Source: a virus
Direction: 5' to 3' (one strand)
Length of the DNA: 25,637 bases
IMG/VR virus record: IMGVR_UViG_3300043313_002109
Span: 1-25,637 of that record
The translations under genes and the position numbers were made by a program. Below, one piece after another: positions 14,883-21,758 of this stretch. The notes beneath the pieces were generated by a model, which worked only from the letters and a program-made list of their open reading frames with translations, ran no database searches and was not told the DNA's origin. How positions within the stretch are numbered: the stretch's first letter is position 1; every line of letters starts with the position of its first letter.

Positions 14883-15831
14883 CGGTATCCTCCTGATCGC
14901 CGTCTTGGATGGACTTCACTTCCGCCTTGGTGTGTTCAGCGAGTGCCAGTCGGCGGGTTCTGGCCTCGATCTGCAGCGGGTCGGCCTTGGCGACCAACTC
15001 GCCCCTCACGTAGGCGAGCAGCCGGGGGAAGGTCGGGTTGACCATCCGGACCGGGAGCACGCCGAACGTGTCCTTGGCGTCGAACGGCCCTTGCGGGCGG
15101 CACAGCGCCGTGTACTCGTCGTCGCCTTCCTTCTCGGAAAACGACTCGTACCGCATGTGCAGGATGAAGTCGACTGCTCCCTGCAGGTCACGCAGCACGG
15201 CGGGGGTGACGCCTGCGGCGACCCTCAGCGCCTTGTTCTCATCCTGGTCCCGGCGGGGCAGGGCGGTGATGGCGAGATGGACCGGCAGGTCACGCAGCCG
15301 GTGCAAGATGCGCCGGAACTGCTCGGTCATATCGCCGTAGTCTTCCTGGTACAGCCGCACCGGGTTGCGCTGCTCGCCCTTGAAGGCGGCCCGCTCGACC
15401 GATTCGTCGACCAGGGATTCCAGCATCCCTCGGGTCTGCTCGGTGGCAGAGTCCCAGGCGACACCGTAGATCTGCTCGCCGTCGCTGATCCGGTCCTTGA
15501 TCTCGTTGGTCAACTCGAGCAGCGACGCATAGTCGCAGTCGGTCACCACTTCGATGTTGGACACGAAGTCGGGGTCGAGCCCGATCTTGGTGGCGACCCG
15601 TCGCAGCGGGGTGGCCTTCAACCGGTGCTCGGAGTCGATGTAGATGACCCGGCCGTTTACCGCCATCGAGGCGGCGCAGGTGGTCTTCATCAGCCCAGGA
15701 TCGCCGTAGTACAACACTCGGATGTACTCTTCGGCGGTGTCGAGGGTGGGCCGACCGGGGGTGGATGGTCGAATCGTCTGCACCGTCGCCGGGTTAGGCG
15801 AGGTACGACGACCCGGGGTCCGGGTTGCCAT
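14866..15831 (-). CDS. Sak4-like RecA-fold ATPase (recombination)
   Basis: A 321-residue protein from ATG 15831. A short disordered, basic N-terminus (1-30) is followed by a RecA-like ATPase: Walker A GDPGLMKT (43-50), IYIDSEHR (63-70) and a Walker B-like IYGVAWDS (121-128). The compact single-domain layout and the downstream SSB-like gene fit the Sak4 group of phage single-strand annealing/recombination ATPases, which work with SSB to pair DNA strands. It is the first gene of a short two-gene unit. The start has only a weak GAGAGA ribosome site. I am confident of the ATPase and moderately so of Sak4. Confidence 0.82.
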   Translation of the reverse strand: MATRTPGRRTSPNPATVQTIRPSTPGRPTLDTAEEYIRVLYYGDPGLMKTTCAASMAVNGRVIYIDSEHRLKATPLRRVATKIGLDPDFVSNIEVVTDCDYASLLELTNEIKDRISDGEQIYGVAWDSATEQTRGMLESLVDESVERAAFKGEQRNPVRLYQEDYGDMTEQFRRILHRLRDLPVHLAITALPRRDQDENKALRVAAGVTPAVLRDLQGAVDFILHMRYESFSEKEGDDEYTALCRPQGPFDAKDTFGVLPVRMVNPTFPRLLAYVRGELVAKADPLQIEARTRRLALAEHTKAEVKSIQDGDQEDTDAATR

Positions 15832-15888
15832 TTTCTCTCGTTTCTGCTAGTACCTACGGTTCATGCATCCCTTGCGGGCGCCGTCACC

Positions 15889-15918
15889 ACCGTAGCACAA
15901 GACCTGTCAAACTGGCAA
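15889..15918 (-). promoter_or_regulatory. Weak promoter candidate for the Sak4-SSB unit
   Basis: On the minus strand TTGCCA (15913-15918) and TACGGT (15889-15894) are 18 bases apart, and TGC precedes the -10. A perfect TTGACA (15905-15910) is nearby but has no -10 at 17 bases. This is a poorer match than the other promoters, so it is tentative. Confidence 0.3.
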
Positions 15919-15922
15919 GTCC

Positions 15923-16894
15923 CTATGCGAACTCGTCCAACCCTTCGAGGCGGGGCTTGTGCCATTCGGGTATCTCGTGGTCGGTATGGCGCAGGAACTT
16001 CGCCAGGTCGTGGCCCTTGCGGTTGGCGAGGCAGGCGTCGGTGTAGTCGCAGAACCGGCGGCACGTCTCCTCGTTGGGGGATCGGGGCGGCTGGTACTCG
16101 ATGTCGTGGGCGTACATCTGCCAGGCGGTGGCGATGGCGTCGTTGGCGATCTCTGACAACTCGACCTCCGACTGGTAGATCGGGATGCGCTTGAACCGCT
16201 CGGGCAGCGGCTGCGGCTTGGTCTTGTTCTTGCGGGCCAGGGCGTAGTTCCATATCGAGCCGAACACCGGCTCGGGGTACAGGCCGTGCAGCGCCATGAT
16301 CCAGTTATATAGTCCGGATTGGTCGTTGAACGCCAGATCTTTGCGACCCATGGCGGAGGTGGATTTGGCGTCGACAATCCAAATACGGCCCCGGCTGCCT
16401 CGACCCCGCTCCCGCACCAGCAGGTCGATGTACACCTTTAGCCAGATGGACAGGATACGGTCGGGCAGGTCGATCGTGGTTAGCAGCGCCTCCTTCCGGT
16501 ACTGCGTCTCGAGGATCTCCCACTTCGGGTCGGCGCCGTACGTCTCGATATAGCCGGAATACATCCAGCGCACCAGGTCCCGTAGTTCCCGTTCAGATGT
16601 GAGCAGATCCGGGTCGTCTTGGCACAGCGCCTCGATCTTGCGGGCGAACATCTTGTAGGCGGTGTGCTCGAGCCGGTCGGCAGGCCGGGCGCCTTCAACC
16701 TGGGCGGCCCGCAGTCCCTGGTAGTGGGTGTTCATCACGTCGTCCCACAGGTGACCCCGCTGGAATACCGGCTTCTCGACCTTGGGGGTCCAGCGTTGGC
16801 GGTACTGCAGCCAATGCTGGAATTGACAACGGCGCCAGGAGGATAGTTCAGAGAACGACACGGTGAGCCGGTCGACGGGCTTGTCTACGCCCAT
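15923..16894 (-). CDS. RecB/Cas4-like PD-(D/E)XK nuclease with Fe-S cysteines
   Basis: A 323-residue protein. I chose ATG 16894, which overlaps the previous gene by ten bases; longer in-frame starts add a Pro/Arg-rich stretch that is only antisense-like. It has the RecB nuclease core: FSELSSWRRCQFQHWLQY at the start (14-31, Cys23), GHLWDD (47-52), YIDLLV (155-160, Asp157) and IVDAKSTS (173-180, Asp175, Lys177). Near the C-terminus are Cys278-x3-Cys282-x5-Cys288. One N-terminal and three C-terminal cysteines is the 4Fe-4S arrangement of AddB/Cas4-type nucleases. It likely trims DNA ends or gives 3' single strands for the Sak4-SSB system encoded next. Confidence 0.85.
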   Translation of the reverse strand: MGVDKPVDRLTVSFSELSSWRRCQFQHWLQYRQRWTPKVEKPVFQRGHLWDDVMNTHYQGLRAAQVEGARPADRLEHTAYKMFARKIEALCQDDPDLLTSERELRDLVRWMYSGYIETYGADPKWEILETQYRKEALLTTIDLPDRILSIWLKVYIDLLVRERGRGSRGRIWIVDAKSTSAMGRKDLAFNDQSGLYNWIMALHGLYPEPVFGSIWNYALARKNKTKPQPLPERFKRIPIYQSEVELSEIANDAIATAWQMYAHDIEYQPPRSPNEETCRRFCDYTDACLANRKGHDLAKFLRHTDHEIPEWHKPRLEGLDEFA

Positions 16895-17199
16895 GGGTCC
16901 CACTCCGCTGCTCGTGCCCGCAGGGCCTTGACCAGGGGTTGGCGCTCGAGCCAGGCTACCGGGTCCTGCATCATGGCGTCGGTCAGCGCCTCCCACTCCT
17001 GCTCAGCGTAGTACTGCGCCATATCACCGTTGAAGTTGGGCGGCGGTAGCAGCAGCACGGCCCGGAACGCCAGCGATTCGGCCTGACGCAGCAGCAGGCG
17101 GTAGGCGTTTTCGGCGTGGCGTGGGGTCATATCCGATATCCGCACCCGGGTGCCGTCTCGCACCTCCCACATCTCGGTTTCGTCGAGGGTGATGCTCAT
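16885..17199 (-). CDS. Conserved actinophage-type hypothetical protein
   Basis: A 104-residue protein from ATG 17199, overlapping the WhiB-like gene's stop as ATGA. The start (MWEVRDGTRVRISDMTPRHA, about 10-29) is the 'dGxxixixdMxxxHxxN' style opening seen in small proteins of many actinobacterial phages; the rest is helical with Trp-rich ends. I know no function. It overlaps the RecB-like gene downstream, so all are likely translated from one mRNA. Confidence 0.7.
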   Translation of the reverse strand: MSITLDETEMWEVRDGTRVRISDMTPRHAENAYRLLLRQAESLAFRAVLLLPPPNFNGDMAQYYAEQEWEALTDAMMQDPVAWLERQPLVKALRARAAEWDPWA

Positions 17200-17543
17200 G
17201 ACGCCACCTCAAAGGTGCGCCGCACCTTGACGTACTGCTTGCGTTCCCGCTCCGTCATGCCACCCCACACTCCTATCTCACGTGGATGCTCCAATGCGTA
17301 CTCGAGGCAGGTCATCTGCACCTGGCAGTCGTGTTCGCAAATGTGCTTGGCCCGGCGCCGGTTGGTGACGTCGTGCTCGGACTGGCCTTCGCCGTGCCAC
17401 CAGCGGGGATCGTATCCCGGGTTGAGGCACTCGCCCTTCGACATCCAGGCGGGTTTCATCTGGCGCAGCAGGTCGAACACCGAGATCGGGTTGCCGTCGC
17501 AGCCCACCCCGTACTCCTGCCCGCCGTATTCGGAGCGGGTCAC
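17196..17543 (-). CDS. WhiB-like Fe-S transcription regulator
   Basis: A 115-residue protein from ATG 17543, overlapping the previous gene as ATGA. It has the WhiB signature: four cysteines (Cys39, Cys69, Cys73, Cys79), the EYALEHP helix and GVWGGMTERER (91-101), the G-V-W-G-G turn that binds sigma factor region 4, then a basic end (KQYVKVRRT) for DNA contact. WhiB proteins carry a 4Fe-4S cluster and control transcription in Actinobacteria, and phages encode them to influence host or phage promoters. One oddity is the Cys69-x3-Cys73 spacing, since the usual central pair is C-x2-C. It is the best single marker of an actinobacterial host in this window. Confidence 0.9.
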   Translation of the reverse strand: MTRSEYGGQEYGVGCDGNPISVFDLLRQMKPAWMSKGECLNPGYDPRWWHGEGQSEHDVTNRRRAKHICEHDCQVQMTCLEYALEHPREIGVWGGMTERERKQYVKVRRTFEVAS

Positions 17544-17875
17544 CCGGCGACCTGAGCGTCGTTGTCGGCCCGCTCGGCTCGCACCTTGTCCAGGGCGGCT
17601 CGCAGGGCGATCTGGCCTCGTGGATGTAGGCGCAGGGTCCCGATGATGCGTTTGGCCATCTCGACGGCGGGGTCATCCGATCGCAACTCGGAGTGATACG
17701 ACAGACGCACCGCCATCTCGGCACATCGCACCATCCAGGCGTCGCAGACCCGGGTCATGGTCTGGACCTTTTGGCACTCGGCGTAGTACTTGGCCCACCC
17801 GGCACGACGCAGCCCGTCGAGTGACTGGGCGGTCATGGCCATGGCGTGCATGGTCTTGCTTGCGGTAGAAGGCAC
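17540..17875 (-). CDS. Helical hypothetical protein
   Basis: A 111-residue protein from GTG 17875, seven bases after an AGGAAGG site in a leader with a good promoter, so this start is preferred over the three nearby in-frame ATGs. It is almost wholly helical (KYYAECQKVQTMTRVCDAWM, then AEMAVRLSYHSELR), with no known motif. It heads a four-gene unit that continues with WhiB, the 104-residue protein and the RecB-like nuclease. No function is assigned. Confidence 0.7.
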   Translation of the reverse strand: MPSTASKTMHAMAMTAQSLDGLRRAGWAKYYAECQKVQTMTRVCDAWMVRCAEMAVRLSYHSELRSDDPAVEMAKRIIGTLRLHPRGQIALRAALDKVRAERADNDAQVAG

Positions 17876-17905
17876 GGCATTCCCTTCCTGTTGATGTTGT
17901 CGGGG

Positions 17906-17934
17906 AGTCTAGCACAGGGCGGGTGCCCTGTCTA
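17906..17934 (-). promoter_or_regulatory. Promoter with an inverted repeat in its spacer
   Basis: On the minus strand TAGACA (17929-17934) and TAGACT (17906-17911) are 17 bases apart, with TGC before the -10. The spacer holds a perfect 6-bp inverted repeat, CAGGGC-GGGT-GCCCTG (17915-17930), a possible operator. The transcript would begin about 24 bases before the GTG at 17875. Confidence 0.7.
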
Positions 17935-17944
17935 GTGTGGGGTG

Positions 17945-18436
17945 TTAGGGGTTTGTTAGGAGTCCTAGCGCCTGGTCGAGTGCTGCCCGATCGGCACCTA
18001 GATCGACGATCAACTGGGCGTTGGCCCGGCTGACCTGGGGGCGGGGTGACGGGTAGACCTGCGCCAGGACGGCGGCGGCCGCCTTCAACAGGGCCAACTG
18101 CTCGAGGCGGGTCATGGCGGCGATGCGCTCGGCTTCCGCCTTCTGCTTGCGGCGCTCGTTGGCGGCCTCAGGGTCGGGCTCGCCCCGTGCGGCACGCTCA
18201 GCGTCCCGGTAGACCTTGGCCTTCGCCTTGATGGTCTTGGCGCCGTTCAGGTCAGGGGTCGGCTTGGGGGCGGTCTTGTCGTACAAATGCCACCACCCCA
18301 TGGACACGATCGTGGCTTTGGCCTCCTGGTCGCCCGATCGGGCGGCGGCAAACAGACGGGACTTGAGCCGGGCGTCGTGCCCAGGCTTGAAGCGGGACAC
18401 GACCGTCTCGCCGCATCCGCACATGCAGTCTGGCAT
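17945..18436 (-). CDS. CxCGC/RFKPGHD zinc-finger-like protein
   Basis: A 163-residue protein from ATG 18436 with a perfect AGGAGG six bases upstream. It starts MPDCMCGCGETVVSRFKPGH, a compact Cys-rich motif followed by DARLKSRLFAAARSGDQEAK. The same motif occurs in the protein encoded at 18934. The rest is a long, charged helix (AERAARGEPDPEAANERRKQ) followed by a small leucine/alanine-rich domain. The short Cys/His set suggests a small metal-binding finger, perhaps for nucleic acid. It is common in actinophage genomes as a hypothetical protein; no function is known to me. Confidence 0.7.
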   Translation of the reverse strand: MPDCMCGCGETVVSRFKPGHDARLKSRLFAAARSGDQEAKATIVSMGWWHLYDKTAPKPTPDLNGAKTIKAKAKVYRDAERAARGEPDPEAANERRKQKAEAERIAAMTRLEQLALLKAAAAVLAQVYPSPRPQVSRANAQLIVDLGADRAALDQALGLLTNP

Positions 18437-18446
18437 TATCCGCCTC

Positions 18447-18659
18447 CTAGCGGTTTGCGGCCTTTAGGGCCTCGTTGGCGAGGTCGAGCGCTCCGTTGGC
18501 GAACTCGACAGCCCGCATCTGCACCTTGCGCACCACCGGCCCACGCTTGAACGTGACCGTCACCCGGCCGTGCTGGTCGAGCACGGTGCCGATGTGGAAC
18601 AGGTCGTCGAGCGTGAACGTCGGGGTGGGCAGGGACCGGATGTCTTCCCTCGTGGTCAT
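18447..18659 (-). CDS. Small hypothetical protein, leaderless transcript
   Basis: A 70-residue protein from ATG 18659. A strong promoter (18666-18694) ends six bases before the ATG, so the mRNA would start at or next to the first codon; there is no room for a ribosome site. The protein has a strand pair (GRVTVTFKRGPVVRKVQMRA) and a C-terminal helix. It is followed after ten bases by the Cys-rich protein gene, whose AGGAGG site overlaps this stop region. Function unknown. Confidence 0.65.
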   Translation of the reverse strand: MTTREDIRSLPTPTFTLDDLFHIGTVLDQHGRVTVTFKRGPVVRKVQMRAVEFANGALDLANEALKAANR

Positions 18660-18665
18660 ACCACC

Positions 18666-18694
18666 ATTCTACCACACCCGTGCCTCCGTGTCAA
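18666..18694 (-). promoter_or_regulatory. Consensus promoter, leaderless start
   Basis: On the minus strand TTGACA (18689-18694) and TAGAAT (18666-18671) are exactly 17 bases apart, with TGG before the -10. Only six bases (18660-18665) lie between the -10 and ATG 18659, which predicts a leaderless mRNA. Confidence 0.85.
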
Positions 18695-18701
18695 GTACGC
18701 T

Positions 18702-18760
18702 ACTGCCCCCGCCTCCAACCGGGTCCCGGGGGGTCGGGGTTACGGTGAGGCGGGGGCAGT
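18702..18760 (-). terminator. Long perfect inverted repeat (terminator)
   Basis: ACTGCCCCCGCCTC (18702-18715) pairs perfectly with GAGGCGGGGGCAGT (18747-18760), a 14-bp stem with a 31-base GC-rich loop. A second, weaker hairpin (CCGtCCCCGG/CCGGGGCGG, about 18761-18789) lies beside it. Both lie between the stop at 18934 and the next promoter, so they probably end the upstream transcript. The rest of the 274-base gap (18660-18933) holds no credible gene. Confidence 0.65.
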
Positions 18761-18933
18761 CCGTCCCCGGGGGTTCGTCGCCGGGGCGGTTGGGAGGGAG
18801 TGCCGGGTTGTTGCTTTGGGTGTCAAGCCCTGGACGGATTCGGAGGCGAAGGTGAACGACCATCAAAGTCCCTCGAGCCTCCCCGCAGCGTACCCCGTAC
18901 AGTAGGAGTCTGTTAGGCACCCCCTCGATCTGG

Positions 18934-19665
18934 CTACTCGACCAGGGCCGAGCGCTTGACGGTCTTGCGGGTGGGCTGGCCGCCACCGGCGCCCTTGTAC
19001 TCGACCGTGACCGAGTCGGCATCCTCGGAGATGAGGATGGCGTCGTAGGTCCAGCGGCCGACCTTCACCCGGACCGGGTTGAACCCGGTGCGCTCGCCCT
19101 GGCCGTTGGACTTGGCCTTGCGGGGCGCCTTGGTGGACGGCTGGTCGGTGAGCAAGTGCTCCCAACCGTTCTCGGCGGCGACGTCCTTGGCCGTGGCAAC
19201 CTTGGCCTTCTCGCCGGAGCGGAAGAGCCGGAGCATGGTCCCCTTGAGGCGGGCGTCGTGGCCCGGCTTGAACCGGCGGGTGACCGGCTCGCCGCAGCCG
19301 CAGCCGCAAGCCTGGGTGGTGGTGGTGGCCATGGTGGATGTCCCTTCTTGCCCATCCTCAGGATCGGGCGGGTTGGTGGTGGATGCTGGATCAATCTTAC
19401 CAGACGTGAGCCCGGCAGTCAAAGTTGCGCAGGGCATGATCTGGAAGTCGGCCTCGGCGTAGCCCTGCTCGTTGTGAGTGTATTCGGCCGCCTCATCCTG
19501 GACGGCCTCCTGCGGGGTGTCGGCCGAGACGGCGTAGGCGTGGCTGTATTTGCGGAGGCGAATTCCCCGGGCGATGTCGACGCAGCCCTGGCGGTGGACC
19601 TGGAACTCGACGGCAGGGGCGGCGGTGCCCCCGCTCGACACGGCGATGGCAAAGATGGGCATCAT
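18934..19665 (-). CDS. CxCGC/RFKPGHD protein with N-terminal extension and internal start
   Basis: An open frame of 243 residues from ATG 19665 (ATGA overlap with the previous gene). The first 80 residues look like a small domain of their own (MMPIFAIAVSSGGTAAPAVE, then SHAYAVSADTPQEAVQDEAA). A low-complexity link (about 82-111) follows, then a second start at ATG 19332 (132 residues) beginning MATTTTQACGCGCGEPVTRR with FKPGHDARLKGTMLRLF, the same Cys-rich motif as the gene at 17945. The link is encoded by a promoter (19394-19422) and a ribosome site (AAGGGA), so the second part can be made alone. Whether the long fusion is made as well is not clear. The C-terminal part has a strand region (RVKVGRWTYDAILISEDADS) and a basic end. 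No function known. Confidence 0.65.
   Translation of the reverse strand: MMPIFAIAVSSGGTAAPAVEFQVHRQGCVDIARGIRLRKYSHAYAVSADTPQEAVQDEAAEYTHNEQGYAEADFQIMPCATLTAGLTSGKIDPASTTNPPDPEDGQEGTSTMATTTTQACGCGCGEPVTRRFKPGHDARLKGTMLRLFRSGEKAKVATAKDVAAENGWEHLLTDQPSTKAPRKAKSNGQGERTGFNPVRVKVGRWTYDAILISEDADSVTVEYKGAGGGQPTRKTVKRSALVE
19394..19422 (-). promoter_or_regulatory. Promoter inside an open frame
   Basis: On the minus strand TTGACT (19417-19422) and TAAGAT (19394-19399) are 17 bases apart, with TGG before the -10. It lies within the reading frame that runs through from 19665, about 60 bases before ATG 19332, which has its own AAGGGA ribosome site. Confidence 0.65.
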
Positions 19666-20240
19666 GCCCTACCCATGCTGCGCAGGTCCGACCACAGGTC
19701 GCCCTTGGGCGACGCCAGGTCCCGCCGCATCCAGTCGTCGAAGTCGTCCCGATCCTGGCGACGCTTGATCTCCTGCAGGTCGGCGGGGATCTCGTCGAGC
19801 AGCACCCGGTCCCAGGTGTCGCCGTAGCGGGACTCGCCCGCCGTGCGGCTCTTGGCCTTGCCCCGGGGCTTGCCCTTGGGCTTGACCTTGCGGACCTGGG
19901 CGTCGAGTTCGTACTCGATGGCGTGCAGCACCGCCCACACACGGTGGTAGGTGTCGGAGCGGGCCACGCCCTGGCGACGCATCACGGCGTTCTTGAAGTT
20001 GTCGTAGTCGACGCCTGCCGCCTCGGCGGCCATGACCGCCGCCCACTCGCCCGACGTCACCGTCATGCGGTAGGGGTAGTCGGCCTGGAAGGTGCGGTCG
20101 ATCGGGCGACCCTTGAGGATCGGGTTGACCCGACGCAGGCGCTCGAGGTCGGTGCGGGACCGGGCCCGCACGAGGATGGTGTCGGCCAGGTCACGGTGGG
20201 CGACGGCCGAGAAGAACCCGGTGGTGGTGGCGACCCACAT
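19662..20240 (-). CDS. Conserved actinobacterial phage hypothetical protein
   Basis: A 192-residue protein from ATG 20240, two bases after the previous TGA and with GGAGGG upstream. The start MWVATTTGFFSAVAHRDLAD and the block with YPYRMTVTSGEWAAVMAAEA, VDYDNFKNAV and YHRVWAVLHAI match a family I know from many actinophages and actinobacterial mobile elements. The middle has a basic low-complexity part (KVKPKGKPRGKAKSR) and the end is charged. Despite the wide spread of the family I know no function; a nucleic-acid role is possible given the basic stretch. It overlaps the next gene as ATGA. Confidence 0.75.
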   Translation of the reverse strand: MWVATTTGFFSAVAHRDLADTILVRARSRTDLERLRRVNPILKGRPIDRTFQADYPYRMTVTSGEWAAVMAAEAAGVDYDNFKNAVMRRQGVARSDTYHRVWAVLHAIEYELDAQVRKVKPKGKPRGKAKSRTAGESRYGDTWDRVLLDEIPADLQEIKRRQDRDDFDDWMRRDLASPKGDLWSDLRSMGRA

Positions 20241-20242
20241 GA

Positions 20243-20494
20243 TCAGCCCTCCAGCACGGCGATGCCGGTCAAGGCGGTCGTCACGAGCGGGTCGGGGCGA
20301 TCCCCGACGTGGAAGATGGCCTGGGTGGGCAGGATCACGGCGGACCGGACCTTCCACTGCGGGCCTTCGAACGGGGGCAGGTCGGGGCCGGTGGGCCGCA
20401 CGATGTTGTTGCGGGGGTTGTGCCGGACCAGCACCATCGAGTCGGTGTCGAACTCGTAGGTCGAGTCGGACTGGGTCTGCAGCATGAACTTCAC
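20243..20494 (-). CDS. Small hypothetical protein at head of a three-gene unit
   Basis: An 83-residue protein from GTG 20494, five bases after AGGAGG in a leader of about 27 bases. It is strand-rich (MVLVRHNPRNNIVRPTGPDL, VRSAVILPTQAIFHV) with no membrane segment or known motif. It starts the unit with the 192- and 243-residue proteins and has a consensus promoter. Function unknown. Confidence 0.65.
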   Translation of the reverse strand: MKFMLQTQSDSTYEFDTDSMVLVRHNPRNNIVRPTGPDLPPFEGPQWKVRSAVILPTQAIFHVGDRPDPLVTTALTGIAVLEG

Positions 20495-20527
20495 GGTCGC
20501 CTCCTGGCGGTAGTGGATGTTGGTACC

Positions 20528-20556
20528 ATTTTAACACAGCCGTGACGCCGTGTCAA
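20528..20556 (-). promoter_or_regulatory. Consensus promoter with extended -10
   Basis: On the minus strand TTGACA (20551-20556) and TAAAAT (20528-20533) are 17 bases apart, with TGT before the -10. Transcription would start near 20521 and give a leader with AGGAGG before GTG 20494. Confidence 0.85.
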
Positions 20557-20560
20557 GTGG

Positions 20561-20950
20561 TTAACCTGCGTAGTCCCGGTCGGTCTGAACCAGCCGAATC
20601 GACACGACGAAGTTGTGGCGCTCGGATTCGTTGCGGAACAGCCGGTACACCCGGATCACGCCGATGGCCTCGAGCAGCAACACTGCCCCCATGGCGTAGG
20701 CGTAGGCGACGTTGGGGGCGAGACGGCCCTCAGGGTCGATGATCTGGTCGGCCAGCCAGCGCAGCAGGCGCCCCGACTCGGAACGGTCCCACGCCTCGTG
20801 GTGGCCCACCGAGATGGTCGCCGGTCCTGACGTGAAGTCGGTGTAGTCGGGGGTATCGAGTTGCTCGAGCCACACGGCCAGCACCATGGCAGCGTCTTGG
20901 CAGGCAGGCGAGGACTGGGCCCGGGTCACCAGGTAGCCGGTGGTGGTCAC
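20561..20950 (-). CDS. Helical hypothetical protein
   Basis: A 129-residue protein from GTG 20950 (GTGA overlap with the previous gene). It is mainly helical (DAAMVLAVWLEQLDTPDYTD, GRLLRWLADQIIDPEGRLAP), then a hydrophobic stretch (about 82-98, AYAYAMGAVLLLEAIGV) that may be a buried helix rather than a membrane span. It ends with a strand segment. No recognised family or function. Confidence 0.65.
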   Translation of the reverse strand: MTTTGYLVTRAQSSPACQDAAMVLAVWLEQLDTPDYTDFTSGPATISVGHHEAWDRSESGRLLRWLADQIIDPEGRLAPNVAYAYAMGAVLLLEAIGVIRVYRLFRNESERHNFVVSIRLVQTDRDYAG

Positions 20951-21237
20951 GACTCGACGACCCGGCGCTCGACCCGGGCGGACGTCAACATTTTGTCGTC
21001 GTCGGCCACGTACAGCACGCCCTGCACGTAGTGGGGGTTGAAGGACTGGGCGTCGTTGAAGCGGATAGCCTGGGTACCAGCCTGCAAGCCGTGCTTCTCG
21101 AAGCCTTCGATCCAGGTGTGCAGGTGCTTGAGCGCAGTCTCTTCGGTCGAGTAGACGCCCTGGATGCCATCGTCGGTCAGGAACACGAAGACGAAGCGCT
21201 CGTCCTCGTCATCGGTGAGATCAAACATTTCGGTCAT
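20947..21237 (-). CDS. Small acidic hypothetical protein, leaderless transcript
   Basis: A 96-residue protein from ATG 21237, six bases after the -10 of its promoter, so leaderless. The start is acidic (MTEMFDLTDDEDERFVFVFL), then a helix with HLHTWIEGFEKHG and a strand segment (GVLYVADDDKM). The layout resembles small actinophage proteins that act as regulators or inhibitors, but I can name no family. It is coupled to the 129-residue protein by a GTGA overlap. Confidence 0.65.
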   Translation of the reverse strand: MTEMFDLTDDEDERFVFVFLTDDGIQGVYSTEETALKHLHTWIEGFEKHGLQAGTQAIRFNDAQSFNPHYVQGVLYVADDDKMLTSARVERRVVES

Positions 21238-21243
21238 GGGAAC

Positions 21244-21272
21244 ATTCTACCACAACCTTGACCTCGTGTCAA
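21244..21272 (-). promoter_or_regulatory. Consensus promoter, leaderless start
   Basis: On the minus strand TTGACA (21267-21272) and TAGAAT (21244-21249) are 17 bases apart, with TGG before the -10. Six bases (21238-21243) separate the -10 from ATG 21237. Confidence 0.85.
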
Positions 21273-21276
21273 GTGC

Positions 21277-21714
21277 TCAGGCGGTGGGCGCCTTGACCAA
21301 GATCTGGCGCAGATCGAACCGGGCGCCCTCGGCGCCGGTCGTCTCCATCGCCTGGACGTGGAAGTCACAGATCTGGGCATCGTCCCGCACCAAACCACCC
21401 TGCTTCAACCCGTCGAAGCAGGCCCGTAGCACCTTGTCCTTGTCGGGGATCACCACGTGCCAGCCGTGGTGCGACTTCGGGCGGGACTTCGGACGCTCGA
21501 ACAGCAAGGTCAACACCAGGCGGGTCGGCCCGACGAACTGGCCCGCCTGCGCCTGCTCAGCAGCGCACTCCGCCACCGACAGACGCCAGTTCTTCAACTT
21601 CGCCCGCCCCGAAGCGCTCGAGCCCTCCACCGTGGAGATCCCGCCCCGATGCTTGAACGAGGTCTTCGACCCCTGCGGAGCCGGGGTGCCATAGACGAAG
21701 AACGAACAGGCCAT
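21277..21714 (-). CDS. rusA: RusA-like Holliday junction resolvase
   Basis: A 145-residue protein with the RusA pattern: the start VYGTPAPQGSK (7-17), PDKDKVLRACFDGLK (90-104, with Asp91 and Asp93 in the metal site) and LVRDDAQICDF (108-118). RusA enzymes cut Holliday junctions as dimers and are common in phage recombination/replication modules. I place the start at ATG 21714, with an AAGGG site; a GTG at 21762 overlaps the previous stop as GTGA and would add 16 residues, so the start could be there. It follows the HTH regulator gene. Confidence 0.88.
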   Translation of the reverse strand: MACSFFVYGTPAPQGSKTSFKHRGGISTVEGSSASGRAKLKNWRLSVAECAAEQAQAGQFVGPTRLVLTLLFERPKSRPKSHHGWHVVIPDKDKVLRACFDGLKQGGLVRDDAQICDFHVQAMETTGAEGARFDLRQILVKAPTA

Positions 21715-21758
21715 CCGGCCCTTCACATCTGACCGGACATCGTCCGATACCGAGTGTC

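Noticed and set aside
14905-16194. A 429-codon open frame on the plus strand opposite the Sak4-like ATPase
   Set aside because: The antisense strand encodes a clear Walker ATPase and the start of a nuclease gene; the plus-strand product has no motif and runs across a promoter region.
18815-18830. TTGACA on the minus strand in the 18660-18933 gap as another promoter
   Set aside because: No -10-like sequence is found 16-18 bases downstream, unlike the other sites.
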